From: Paenibacillus sp. Soil750
Lineage (GTDB): Bacteria; Bacillota; Bacilli; Paenibacillales; NBRC-103111
DNA length: 64,000 nt
Assembly (NCBI RefSeq): GCF_001428045.1
Contig: NZ_LMSD01000002.1
Span: 175,982 to 239,981 of the forward strand
Direction: 5' to 3'
A program made the position numbers and the translations under genes. The notes under the pieces are model-generated. The model made no database searches. It was given only the letters and a program-made list of their open reading frames with translations, and was not told where the DNA came from. The first letter of the stretch is position 1. Each line of letters begins with the position of its first letter. Shown here in pieces: positions 1 to 9,500 of the stretch.

Positions 1-1195
1 TTAATGAGCTTCCACCATAAATCATCTCATCTTCTTCCCAGAAGCGACGCTTGAATTGAAGGCCAATTTTGCCTGCTGCAGCATAGCTAATCTTCGCTAT
101 TGCGGTTGACATTTCGGGAGAAAAGTCTGCTTTAATGTTCTTGAGGACAGGAAGCGGGATGGTACAGATACAGAAATCGCCAGCAATCTCTTTATTTGCT
201 CCGCTAAGCAAGTCCTTATACAAAATCTTAACGCCATCGGAAGACTGCTTAATCTCCTGAACTTCCGCATTGAATTGAATTTTATCGCCTACGCGTTTCT
301 CGAACGCCTTCGCAATCATATCCATCCCGCCTACAGGGTGGAACATCATCATTTGCTGATCATAGCCATACTCACTGCTGAGAAATTGACCAAAACCAGA
401 ATTAATAATCGCTTTCAAGCTAAATGGATCCCTACGAACACCTGCGTCAAATTTACCCCCCGGCTCTTCCACATATCCAGCTCTGCTTGAACCTTTATAG
501 AACAGATCCGCATTCAAATCCCCTTCGCTTTTCAAATACGCAACAAGCTTCGTTTTCTCTTCTGTTGTCAAAGGTAGATCTAACGCTTTCTGATTAACAG
601 CTTTAGCCAGCATTTCTGCGACATAACCACGCACATCGGCTTTTGCTTGCCGCTTAGGAATTTTCACTCCTGACAACTCGCCTACATTTTCGTTATAGTA
701 GTACCCGCTCTCATTCACATTGTTAAAAGGTTCTATGGCAACTCCGAATTTACGGGCATAATCCAGTGTCACATGAAATTGAGGAATTCGCATTGGCCCT
801 GCATTGAAATACATGCCATTATCGAAGCGGGCTACTTGCTTTACGCCACCGATCTCCGTTACCGTCGTACCTCTGCGCACCGTCCATGCTCGTCCACCTG
901 AGCGTGCTCTCGCTTCTAGGATGGTGCACTGATAACCTGCATTCCCTAACTCATAGGCTGCCGTCATTCCGGCAATCCCTCCACCTAAGATGATCACTTT
1001 CTTCCCATTGCGGTTTGTTGATGTAAGATCCCTGCCCGACGGCGGTGTATAATCTGCTGCTTTCATCGTTTCAGGGGAGAGTAGTCCTAAAGTACCCATC
1101 ACACTGAATATTGCAGCTGACCCTCCTAGTTTGCCGACTGTTGTCAGAAATTGTCTGCGTGTAATTTGATCTTCCTGGATCGGTGTCTTCTCCAT
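1..1195 (-). CDS. Tat-exported flavin monoamine oxidase (3' end outside window)
   Basis: FAD-dependent amine oxidase, expected to deaminate amines oxidatively outside the membrane. The ATG at 1195 follows a good AGGAGATG ribosome site. Residues 12-17 read TRRQFL, a twin-arginine (Tat) motif, followed by a hydrophobic stretch, so the protein should be exported folded with its cofactor. At about residues 65-85 there is a Rossmann dinucleotide motif (ILGGGIAGM) and then the RSGGRAWTV motif typical of flavin amine oxidases. About 398 codons are visible and the frame is open to the window edge, so the C-terminal FAD-binding part is missing here. It is divergent from a TnrA-like regulator and tatC, which fits export by a dedicated TatC. 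The substrate (tyramine, putrescine, amino acid) cannot be told from sequence. Confidence 0.85.
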   Translation of the reverse strand, partial: MEKTPIQEDQITRRQFLTTVGKLGGSAAIFSVMGTLGLLSPETMKAADYTPPSGRDLTSTNRNGKKVIILGGGIAGMTAAYELGNAGYQCTILEARARSGGRAWTVRRGTTVTEIGGVKQVARFDNGMYFNAGPMRIPQFHVTLDYARKFGVAIEPFNNVNESGYYYNENVGELSGVKIPKRQAKADVRGYVAEMLAKAVNQKALDLPLTTEEKTKLVAYLKSEGDLNADLFYKGSSRAGYVEEPGGKFDAGVRRDPFSLKAIINSGFGQFLSSEYGYDQQMMMFHPVGGMDMIAKAFEKRVGDKIQFNAEVQEIKQSSDGVKILYKDLLSGANKEIAGDFCICTIPLPVLKNIKADFSPEMSTAIAKISYAAAGKIGLQFKRRFWEEDEMIYGGSSL

Positions 1196-1273
1196 ACATC
1201 CATCTCCTCGTGTTTGAGTTTGGCTATCCGCTACTTAAACGTAACAGCGAGAGAAGGAATAGTCATTATTTTA

Positions 1274-1290
1274 TGTAAGATAACATTACA
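1274..1290. promoter_or_regulatory. TnrA/GlnR-type operator
   Basis: The 17 bases TGTAAGATAACATTACA match the TnrA/GlnR consensus TGTNANAWWWTNTNACA at all but one defined position. The site lies between the divergent amine oxidase and TnrA-like genes. A weaker copy (about three mismatches, ending TTACA) lies at 1378-1394, just before the ribosome site of the regulator, and could serve autoregulation. The match is seen; binding and direction of control are inferred. Confidence 0.6.
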
Positions 1291-1415
1291 TAAATTTTAG
1301 TTATACTAAGATAACCAACGCTTATTTGATAGATTTTCCAGATAATGATAGAGTTTCATTAATTAATGTCACTTATAAGTTAGTTAACCTTACATTTAAC
1401 TGGAGGGATAGGCTG

Positions 1416-1646
1416 ATGATGACAAAGAAGAAGGTAATTCAAATTGGTATCGTAAGTGAACTGACAGGGTTAACAGAAAGGCAAATTCGCTACTATGAGG
1501 ACCGCAAGCTTATTTTTCCAGACAGAAGCAAGGGAGGCGTTCGTAAATATTCATTCGAGGATATACAAACGATTATGGATATACACACAAAGCTAACTGA
1601 CGGCTTTCATACGGTAGAATTAAGACGAATGCTAGCCGGTTCCTAA
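1416..1646 (+). CDS. TnrA/GlnR-like MerR-family regulator, short form
   Basis: Small DNA-binding protein of 76-77 residues. The ATG at 1416 (or 1419) follows TGGAGGG; an upstream in-frame ATG at 1326 has no ribosome site and lies between the operators. The sequence [19 protein letters not shown] is nearly identical to the winged-helix region of Bacillus TnrA/GlnR, the global nitrogen regulators. TnrA is about 110 residues long and uses its C-terminal tail to bind feedback-inhibited glutamine synthetase. This protein stops soon after the DNA-binding domain, so that tail is missing. It may therefore be unresponsive to glutamine synthetase, or act as a local regulator of the amine oxidase/tatC locus. 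tatC follows after 32 bases and is probably co-transcribed. Confidence 0.8.
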   Translation: MMTKKKVIQIGIVSELTGLTERQIRYYEDRKLIFPDRSKGGVRKYSFEDIQTIMDIHTKLTDGFHTVELRRMLAGS

Positions 1647-1678
1647 CACTTACATCCCCATTAGACTGGAGGACTCCT

Positions 1679-2437
1679 ATGCAAATCAAAGAAATGATGT
1701 CACTGGTCGAGCATCTAACAGAACTGCGCACACGCATTATTCGTATCCTTATTGCCATGATCCTTACGTTAATTATTGGTTTCATTTTCGCCCAGCAAAT
1801 TCTCCTTTACCTCAAACACAGCTCTACAGCATCCGATATTACTTGGCATGTCTTCTCACCGATGGATAGCCTTCGTATTTATATGTTGATCGCATTCGCC
1901 GTCTCTCTCACGTTAACGCTTCCTTTTATCCTTTATCAAATATGGGCTTTCGTTAAAAAAGGACTTACTAAAGAAGAGCAAGTCGCCACACTGCGGTACA
2001 TTCCCTATACGTTTTTATGTTTCATGATTGGTTTAGCTTTCGGTTACTTCGTTGTGTTCCCGATGTGTATCAAATTCACTTTGAGCGTTACCGAAAACCT
2101 TGGATTAACTCAAACCTACGGTGTTGCTCAATATTTCAGCTTTATGCTCAATATTATTATTCCGTTGTCTTTAGCCTTCGAACTTCCGATTGTCGTTATG
2201 TTCCTCACGAAACTGAAGCTGCTGAATCCTAAATTACTTCACAAAGTACGCAGATACGCTTATTTGATTCTTATTATTACAGCTAGTCTCATCTCTCCTC
2301 CTGATCTAATCTCTCATCTTATGGTAGCTATTCCCTTATTCGCATTATATGAAATCAGCATTTTACTTTCTCGCATCGTGTATAACGGGCAACAACGGGA
2401 ACAGAGCCTCAGTCAAGTTGAATATGGCATCTCTTAA
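1679..2437 (+). CDS. tatC: Sec-independent protein translocase TatC
   Basis: Integral membrane receptor of the twin-arginine translocase, 252 residues, the normal length. The N-terminus carries the TatC signature HLTELRTR, followed by about six hydrophobic segments. The conserved late motif SPPDLISHLMVAIPLFALYE is present. The start follows CTGGAGGA. It sits downstream of the TnrA-like gene and divergent from a Tat-signal amine oxidase, as phoD sits beside tatAd-tatCd in Bacillus subtilis. No tatA is seen in the window, so TatA must be supplied from elsewhere. Confidence 0.95.
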   Translation: MQIKEMMSLVEHLTELRTRIIRILIAMILTLIIGFIFAQQILLYLKHSSTASDITWHVFSPMDSLRIYMLIAFAVSLTLTLPFILYQIWAFVKKGLTKEEQVATLRYIPYTFLCFMIGLAFGYFVVFPMCIKFTLSVTENLGLTQTYGVAQYFSFMLNIIIPLSLAFELPIVVMFLTKLKLLNPKLLHKVRRYAYLILIITASLISPPDLISHLMVAIPLFALYEISILLSRIVYNGQQREQSLSQVEYGIS

Positions 2438-2515
2438 AATAGTCCTTCTCTCATATTGTTCATCTCTACCAATTCGGATATAGTTACGTTAACTGACATG
2501 CAGAATAGGTGAACT

Positions 2516-3403
2516 ATGCGAATTGAACAACTCATTTATATTATTGAAATTAATCAAACAGGTTCCATTTCTTTAGCAGCGGAAAAGCTTCACGTATCCC
2601 AGCCGAACATCTCTCAAGCGATTGTCAGCTTAGAGGAAGAGCTCGGCGTGAAGCTTTTCGTCCGTTCGCGCACCGGAGCCACTCCTACGGAAGACGGGAA
2701 ATTAATTATTAGCAAAGCTATAGAGATCATGAATAAAGTAGAAGAACTTCGTGAAACAGCAGGGTTTCAATTCAATCAACTTTCAGGCTCTCTCTCCATT
2801 GCCTCTGTGCCAAGTCTTTGTTTGAGTGTTTTGCCTCCAACGCTGGCTGTTTTCAAAGATAAGCACACGGATGTTGATCTAATCATGATGGAATTGAATT
2901 ATCCACAGATTATCCAAGAGGTTCTAAGTGGACAAGTCGATTTGGGACTCATTGCTGTCGCAAGAAATTATCAAAGCCCCAACACGCAGCTGATCTCGGA
3001 ACATTTGATGGACTGCCGAATTATGGCCTATGTGGGTAAAAAATCCCCTTTAGCGCACCGAAAAAGCATCACTATTGAAGAACTCCTTCAAGAGCCTCTT
3101 TTGATTTCCTCTGATTACTTAATGAACATATTTAAAAAGCATGGCGAGCCTAATATTCTTTTTAAGCTAGGGAATTCAGAAGCAGCTAAACGGATTATTT
3201 CTGAAGGAATCGCGATTGGCTTCTATACGGAGACAGGGATGCGGTATGACCCTTATTTAGAAACAGGGAGCATTGTTGCAATAGAAGTCACTGGTATAGA
3301 TTTTGGGGTTTCCTTCCGAACCTTGCGCCTTAAGAGCCGACATCTTTCACTGCCTTGCAAAGAATTTACGAAGGAACTTAAAACCATTATCGCAGCAATG
3401 TGA
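2516..3403 (+). CDS. LysR-family transcriptional regulator
   Basis: 295 residues, typical LysR length. Residues 1-60 form the winged helix-turn-helix (AAEKLHVSQPNISQAIVSLE), joined by a linker helix to a periplasmic-binding-protein-like effector domain from about residue 90 (GSLSIASVPSL). The start is preceded by a weak AATAGGTG ribosome site. It lies 78 bases after tatC on the same strand and may sense a small molecule tied to the amine oxidase locus, but the effector cannot be named. LysR genes usually control a neighbour; the closest candidates here are tatC and the oxidase. Confidence 0.9.
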   Translation: MRIEQLIYIIEINQTGSISLAAEKLHVSQPNISQAIVSLEEELGVKLFVRSRTGATPTEDGKLIISKAIEIMNKVEELRETAGFQFNQLSGSLSIASVPSLCLSVLPPTLAVFKDKHTDVDLIMMELNYPQIIQEVLSGQVDLGLIAVARNYQSPNTQLISEHLMDCRIMAYVGKKSPLAHRKSITIEELLQEPLLISSDYLMNIFKKHGEPNILFKLGNSEAAKRIISEGIAIGFYTETGMRYDPYLETGSIVAIEVTGIDFGVSFRTLRLKSRHLSLPCKEFTKELKTIIAAM

Positions 3404-3706
3404 CATCCGTAGTCACACATGTCCCACCTACCAGCTCTGATCCTTTCCCTATCAACGAAAATCCATAGCCCTCCCCCCTTTTCTGTAGCTCGAAATAATG
3501 TGGCACTCGATGAATTTGTCGAATTTAGACTAACATTATTTAGGGCTTTTCCCTCATTGTTCCATCCTTCATTTTCAGCTATAGTTACCTCATAACAAAG
3601 TTCTAGGCATATTCCATCCGCACATCTCATATCATGTATAGTTGCTTATTTCTGAAAACCAAATGTAATTTGCAGAAAATTAAGTTCAAACTTGAAGGGA
3701 TGTTGA

Positions 3707-4198
3707 TTTCGTATTCTTACTCTAGAGAAAATCCAATTTATCGAGACACAATGTATCAATCCGCAAGATGCTATTATTATTCGTCTACTTATCGAGGGTG
3801 TCGCTCCGCACGAAATTGTTTATTTGAAAAGTAATTCCTTAGATGAAAAAAAGCAAATACTTACTGTGTCTGACGCTATGGGCGGCAAAAGGTACATACC
3901 CGTTTCCAAAACCTGTGTCGAACGTTTTCAATCCGCTTTGAAGCAAACCAAATATTTGACTAACTTGGGCAACCCGCTTCAACCTAAGAAATATACAGAT
4001 TTAAGAAACAGTCCTTTTCTAATCAAAATGAGTATGACCGACTATATCGCGAATCGAGCAATGATTACCGAATTGGATTCTGTTATTTTACGAACAATTT
4101 ACATGCGCCTTCGTCGATTAGCTGAGTATTTCTCGCTCCCTGAGCTCACTCATTTAACAACAGTTAAGTTTGAAGTGAAACAGCTTGCGATTGTATAG
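3707..4198 (+). pseudogene. Remnant of an integrase-fold protein (MrpR-like)
   Basis: The reading frame is open from 3707, just after an in-frame TGA, to the stop at 4198. It encodes a segment resembling the start of a tyrosine-recombinase catalytic fold: CINPQDAIIIRLLIEGVAPH, then YLKSNSLD and a strand with GGKRYIPVS. The first ATG in this frame (3824) falls inside the fold, and the N-terminal core-binding half of such proteins is missing. The canonical Arg/His/Tyr catalytic set is not evident. The family guess is the integrase-fold repressor group exemplified by MrpR of phage SPbeta; a divergent integrase is possible. It looks like a 5'-truncated relic, though translation from 3824 of a 124-residue product cannot be excluded. 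No other phage gene is nearby. Confidence 0.5.
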
Positions 4199-4208
4199 CT
4201 TTCATGTT

Positions 4209-4230
4209 AAAGGCCTATAGGCCTTTTTTT
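4209..4230 (+). terminator. Rho-independent terminator
   Basis: AAAGGCC-TA-TAGGCCT forms a short GC stem followed by seven T on the plus strand. It ends transcription of the integrase-fold remnant. Confidence 0.65.
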
Positions 4231-4234
4231 GTGC

Positions 4235-4271
4235 AAAAAAAGTGGATCTCCTGCTTACTTGGAGATCCACT
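4235..4271 (-). terminator. Rho-independent terminator
   Basis: An 11-base perfect stem (AGTGGATCTCC at 4241-4251 with 4261-4271) is followed on the minus strand by a run of T (A-run at 4235-4240 on the plus strand). It ends the alcohol dehydrogenase-EamA operon. Confidence 0.85.
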
Positions 4272-4275
4272 TGTA

Positions 4276-5196
4276 TCATTCGGTTTGAAGACGATGGGCA
4301 CGTTGTCTTCGTTTCAATAACTCTGGCAACGCTATGCCTAACATCGTCACAATTACACCTAACCACTGCAGTCCACTCACAGATTCGTGGAGTACGATGA
4401 AGGACATAATGACAGCCGTCGGCAGCTCCGCTGCGCTCATGATCGTGGCCATTCCACCGCCAATACGCGGTACACCGATGGCAAAGAACAATGGGGGTAT
4501 TACGACACCGAACAAGGCTAGCAGTAATGCCCATGGCAATAGTGATTCATGCAGGGAGCCATTCCACAAGAAATGAGGCGGGAAGATCAGCATGACGATG
4601 ATAAAGGAGCCTGTTTGCATCACAGCACCTCGCGTGATTGGCGCAATTTGCTTAGCAACCTTACCGCTCATGGCAATAAACACCGCGTACGTCAATGCAG
4701 ATAGCAATCCTAACCCTACTCCAAGCCACGAGGGTGCTTCGAGATTTCCTTTTAGATAACCACTTGCCATAATAATGCCGATAAATAAGAAAATAAGTGC
4801 GATGAGTTTATCTTTGCTGGGACGTTTTCGATCCATAATAGCTTCTAGGACGATACCAATCCATGTAAATTGAAATAATAAAAGTATGGCAAATGATGCG
4901 GAAACGTATTGCAATGCTGCATAATAAAATATCCCGGTTAAGCCTGAGCTTGTTCCTACTAACATGAGCAGGAGGGCATTACGAGGTGAAACACGAAACG
5001 TTTGGGCTTCTGCTGATCCTTGTTTAGCTGATTTGGCCGTTACGAAAGCCATGATCCACATCATGATGAGTCCAAAAAAGATTTGTGAGCCAACCACCTC
5101 ACCCACATGAAAACCAGACTCGTAAGCCTTCTTTACGAATGTTGACAACAACCCAAAGCTGCAAGCGCCAGCTAATACATATACGTAGTATTTCAT
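4276..5196 (-). CDS. EamA/DMT-family membrane transporter
   Basis: 306 residues with about ten hydrophobic segments arranged as two EamA repeats, the drug/metabolite transporter architecture. Such proteins export amino acids, nucleosides or metabolites; the substrate cannot be read from sequence. Its ATG overlaps the stop of the upstream dehydrogenase gene by four bases (ATGA), so the two are translationally coupled and probably serve one process, for example metabolite detoxification and efflux. Confidence 0.9.
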   Translation of the reverse strand: MKYYVYVLAGACSFGLLSTFVKKAYESGFHVGEVVGSQIFFGLIMMWIMAFVTAKSAKQGSAEAQTFRVSPRNALLLMLVGTSSGLTGIFYYAALQYVSASFAILLLFQFTWIGIVLEAIMDRKRPSKDKLIALIFLFIGIIMASGYLKGNLEAPSWLGVGLGLLSALTYAVFIAMSGKVAKQIAPITRGAVMQTGSFIIVMLIFPPHFLWNGSLHESLLPWALLLALFGVVIPPLFFAIGVPRIGGGMATIMSAAELPTAVIMSFIVLHESVSGLQWLGVIVTMLGIALPELLKRRQRAHRLQTE

Positions 5197-6362
5197 GCTA
5201 ATGACCTTAACAAGATATCTCTGACAGTGTCTCTAGTCATGACTTTATATTGACCAATCGTAGATTTCATAAATGATTTGTGCACTAATTCTTCGATGCG
5301 CTGATCATCAATACCATAATAGCCGAGCTGGCTCGGCGCTCCGAGTGAATCCCAGAATTGACGCAAGGCTTGAATTCCTTCTAGAGCCACTTCGTGATCC
5401 GTTTTTCCCGTGTCATCGATCCCGAAAACCGATATGGCCAATTTCTTCATCCGCGAAGGATCATCTTCTGCACAATGCATCATCCAATTCGGGAATACAA
5501 TAGCAAGTCCTCCTCCGTGAGGAATATCGTAAACGGCGGATAAACCATGCTCAATTTGATGAGACGCCCAATCGCCTCCATCTGTCCCACAAGACAGCAA
5601 ACCATTAAATGCGGTAGTTCCTGCATACATAATCGTCGCACGATGCTCGATATCTTCCAGATTCGATAATAGCTTCGGCGCAGCCTCCATAACGGTCAGC
5701 AAGACAGCTTCCATGAAACGATCCATCATCGGGGCATGCTCGGTTCGGTGGAAATATTGTTCAAGCACATGTGACATCATATCTACAATGCCATAAACCG
5801 TCTGATCTAATGGAACGGATGTGGTATAAGCAGGGTCCAAAATAGAAAAAGCCGGATAAGCTAATGGACTGCTCCAACCGCGCTTCTCATTTCGATCCCA
5901 ATTGGTAATAACCGAGATGTTATTCATCTCCGAGCCTGTCGCGGCTAGTGTTAATACGGTCCCCAGAGGCAGAGCCTCCTGCGGTTCAACTTTCCTCGTA
6001 ATGATGTCCCAAACATCCCCATCGTAATAAACACCTATCGAAATGGCTTTAGCACAATCAATGACACTCCCCCCACCAACAGCAAGGATCAGATCGATTT
6101 GATTCACTCGGCATAGCTCAATACCTTTATTCACTGTTGTCAACCTGGGGTTAGGTTCAACACCCGACATTTCAACTACAATGGCTTGCCTATCTAGAAG
6201 CTGCTTCATCACAGCATCGTATACACCATTTTCCCGGATACTACCTCCACCATAAACTAGCAGCACGCGTTTCCCGGTATTTCCTAGCTCTTGTTGCAAT
6301 TGTTTGATCTGACCTACGCCAAACCATAATCGTGTTGGATTATACTGAATAAATGATTGCAT
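5193..6362 (-). CDS. Iron-containing (group III) alcohol dehydrogenase
   Basis: 389 residues, related to BdhA/YugJ/YqhD NAD(P)H-dependent butanol or aldehyde reductases. The N-terminal nucleotide-binding part contains [11 protein letters not shown] and [14 protein letters not shown]; the second half has the metal-ligand region (Asp in the [12 protein letters not shown] stretch and the [13 protein letters not shown] motif). It should interconvert alcohols and aldehydes in the cytoplasm. The start at 6362 follows AAGGAG. It is the first gene of a two-gene operon with the EamA transporter. Confidence 0.9.
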   Translation of the reverse strand: MQSFIQYNPTRLWFGVGQIKQLQQELGNTGKRVLLVYGGGSIRENGVYDAVMKQLLDRQAIVVEMSGVEPNPRLTTVNKGIELCRVNQIDLILAVGGGSVIDCAKAISIGVYYDGDVWDIITRKVEPQEALPLGTVLTLAATGSEMNNISVITNWDRNEKRGWSSPLAYPAFSILDPAYTTSVPLDQTVYGIVDMMSHVLEQYFHRTEHAPMMDRFMEAVLLTVMEAAPKLLSNLEDIEHRATIMYAGTTAFNGLLSCGTDGGDWASHQIEHGLSAVYDIPHGGGLAIVFPNWMMHCAEDDPSRMKKLAISVFGIDDTGKTDHEVALEGIQALRQFWDSLGAPSQLGYYGIDDQRIEELVHKSFMKSTIGQYKVMTRDTVRDILLRSLA

Positions 6363-6465
6363 ATGTGTGTAAACTCCTTCGATGACTAATATCTACAGAA
6401 GTATATCACAACTCTAATTCAATAGCATTGGAAACACCTTTGGTATAGACACTCCTTTCCATGAG

Positions 6466-6500
6466 AAAAACCGCACACCTCTTAGTAAGATGTACGGTTT
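6466..6500 (-). terminator. Rho-independent terminator
   Basis: An imperfect stem (AAACCGCACA with TGTACGGTTT) is followed by TTTTTC on the minus strand, eight bases after the stop of the hybrid kinase gene. Confidence 0.7.
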
Positions 6501-6507
6501 AGAGCAC

Positions 6508-9500
6508 TTATATGCGATGTAAAGGAAGTGAGAATGAAATGCTGCAGCCCTGACCTAATCGGCTTTCCGCCCAAATTTGCCCACCATGATATTGCACGAT
6601 TTCCTTGGCTATTGCGAGCCCTAAGCCGCTTCCGCCCGAGTTGCTTCTTGATTTGGATACCTTATAGAACCGTTCGAAAATATGAGGTAGATCCTCCTCA
6701 CTAATCCCAACTCCTGTGTCGGATACCCGAATAACAAGTTCACGTGGCTGGTCCCTTATCTCGGCTTGAACATGAATGGAACATCCCTTGGTCGAAAATT
6801 TAATCGCATTGTAAATAATGTTGGCATACACCTGCTCAATTCGATCCACATCCACAGTCAGCATGTCCTGCCCATTCATCTGCGCCATGTTTAACGTGTA
6901 GGCAATTCCAGCATTTTGAGTATCCAATTCATATTTGTCAAAAAGCTGACGAATCATCGTCATACAAGACGTTGAGGCCAGTTGGAAATGGAACTGCTTC
7001 GTTTCAAGTCGGCTCAGTTGATATAAATCCGTAATTAAACGTTGAATACCAACGATACGCATATGCACGACGCTCAAATATTTCTTCTGTTCTTCTGGTT
7101 CTTGAATGACATCATCTAGAATCGCTTCTACATAACCTTGGATCGATGTGAGTGGCGTCCCTAGATCGTGTGAAATGTTCGATAAAAGATCGCGCCGCGA
7201 AGTCTCCATCAAGATTAACTCATTTGTACGTTCTTTTACTTTGGACTCCAGATCATTGTATAATCTAGCATTCTCAATGGATATCGCAGCTTGAGCGGAT
7301 AGTAACTTGATCACATCCAAGCGATCTGATGTAAAGGCATTGCGAATTAAATTGTTTTCCAAATAAAAGACACCAATTAGATTACCTTGATGTAGAATCG
7401 GTTCACAGAAGATGGATTTACTTTCCGCTTGTCTTATGTAAGGATCGTATGAGAAAAGCGTTGATTTCTCCGCATCATCTAACACGATCCCCTCTTTCAT
7501 ACGCGCAACATACTGGATCACGGATTGCGGAACATTATCACGTGTTTCGAGCAAAACAGAGCTCACCCTACAGGAATCCTTCCCTGAGCTCGCAAGCATC
7601 TCCGCTTCAACGTACAAGCGATCCTTATCTTTCAAAACAAGAATACTACGCTCTGCACCGGAAGAATACGTAACAATCTCCATCAATCGTTTGATCAGTT
7701 GCTCTAGATTCACTTCACTTGAGAGGGAGCGCGACGTATTCATAATTGTTTTAAAATCAATGGCTTGTAAGGAATAATCACTGATTTTGGTTGTTGCCCA
7801 ATCAGGCGACTCCGCACGACCTGTAAAGTAAGCCGGATATCTAAGCCTTAGATCATCCGCCTTCGCTTTTGCCCCCCAATTCACATAACCAAAGTAAGCA
7901 TCAACGAAATACGTTTTTGCGAATTTTTCGCGGCCACTTTGCTTGTAATATTTCCCCGCTATCTCGCAAGCCATGGCTTCATGTTGAATAAATCCTTGCT
8001 CACGCGCTTGTCGTATGGCCGATTCATATCCTTGCTCCGCTAATTGCCCAAACCCCCTCACACGATTCCACTCTGCATGCATGAGCAATGTTAAGTGCGA
8101 ATAGTTCTCAGGGCAATGAGCAGCCCACTTATCCATCTTTCTGAGCATTTTCTTAACTCGCCTAGCAAGCCATCTCTGTTCATCACTTGGAAGCTCAGGA
8201 AATGCCGCTGCAATGGAGAGGACATAATAGAAGTAATTTTCAGGTATATGAAATAAACCAAAAGATGCAGCTTGATATAACTCTGTCGACTTCCCTGTCT
8301 TTACTGCATCTTCAAAATAACCGAACAAATAGTACAGCATCATTTTTTTTACCGAATATACATGGATAATAACCTGATTTGGGTGAACTTTAAGCTTACT
8401 AACGAATTGTTCTTCCTCTTCCTGATGATTGCCGAAAAGGATCGGATTCACCGACATCCCTTCCAAATTCAAGGTCAGCATTCGCAGCATCTCAAGCATA
8501 AGCAGGGTATCATGATGATTCGTCTGTTCCAAAATGCGATAGTTTTTGGCCAAATCTTCTTTAACTTCCGCGAGTACAGCTCCCTGAAAATCCTTCATAA
8601 GCATCTGATAGGTTAGCGCATACCCGGCAAACACAAGGTCGCCATCTTCAATGCCGCATCGAAATGACTCTTTCAAGTGTTCCAGACAAATGCGTAACGA
8701 TTTCACCCAAGGAGAAATGAACAATCCCAATGAGAAATAACTTTTACTCCGATATTGGTGAGATTGAAACCTTGCGTTCATCCGCTCGCCAAGTTGACCA
8801 TATTGATAGCCCCTCTGGTAATCTCCAAAGCCTGACCCAAGAATCAGGCCATAAGCACCATACACATACGCCATCGAAGGCGTATTCCCATACTTCAAAG
8901 CAAGCTTTGTCATAATTAACATAAAAGGAACGAATAAATTCGTATTTACGAAATAGGCAGACACCGCGACACTCATCATTAAATCAATTAGTTTCATCCG
9001 AAACTTATCTTCCATAATTGGTAAATCATACAGCTCCAGCGTACTTCTTCGCCCGATCAAACCTCTCACATTTATATACGTCATTAAGATATACATGTTA
9101 GACGGTGCAACAGACAATCGGATGCCATGCTCTGCTAATGCCTTTAATCCAACCTTGATACTCTGATGATGCTTGCCAATATTCGTGTGCAAGACGACTT
9201 GCAGATTATAGACCTCTAGCTTCTGCTCGTTGGATAATGGTCCTAACAGCAATTGCTCATAGAGGGTTTCTGCCTCCTCCGCTTGACCACTCAAATAGAG
9301 GCATTCCGACTTCTCCAAGCGAATCGCAAAACCTAATTCTTTCTGCTCAAATCCCTCAATCTGATCCATCACTTCTAATGCCTTATTAAAATATTGGATA
9401 GCCGAACGATACGCATTCGAGGATTTCGCTTTGCGTCCCGCATTATAATTAAATTCAAGTAATTGCATTAATTCATGATCCATACTGAGCAGTGCTGAAC

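Noticed and set aside
3634..3834. 66-residue frame before the integrase-fold relic
   Set aside because: No ribosome site and no conserved pattern; the recombinase-like motif lies in the overlapping frame.
3404..4276. Prophage or integrative element around the integrase-fold remnant
   Set aside because: No other phage gene, attachment repeat or tRNA is nearby.
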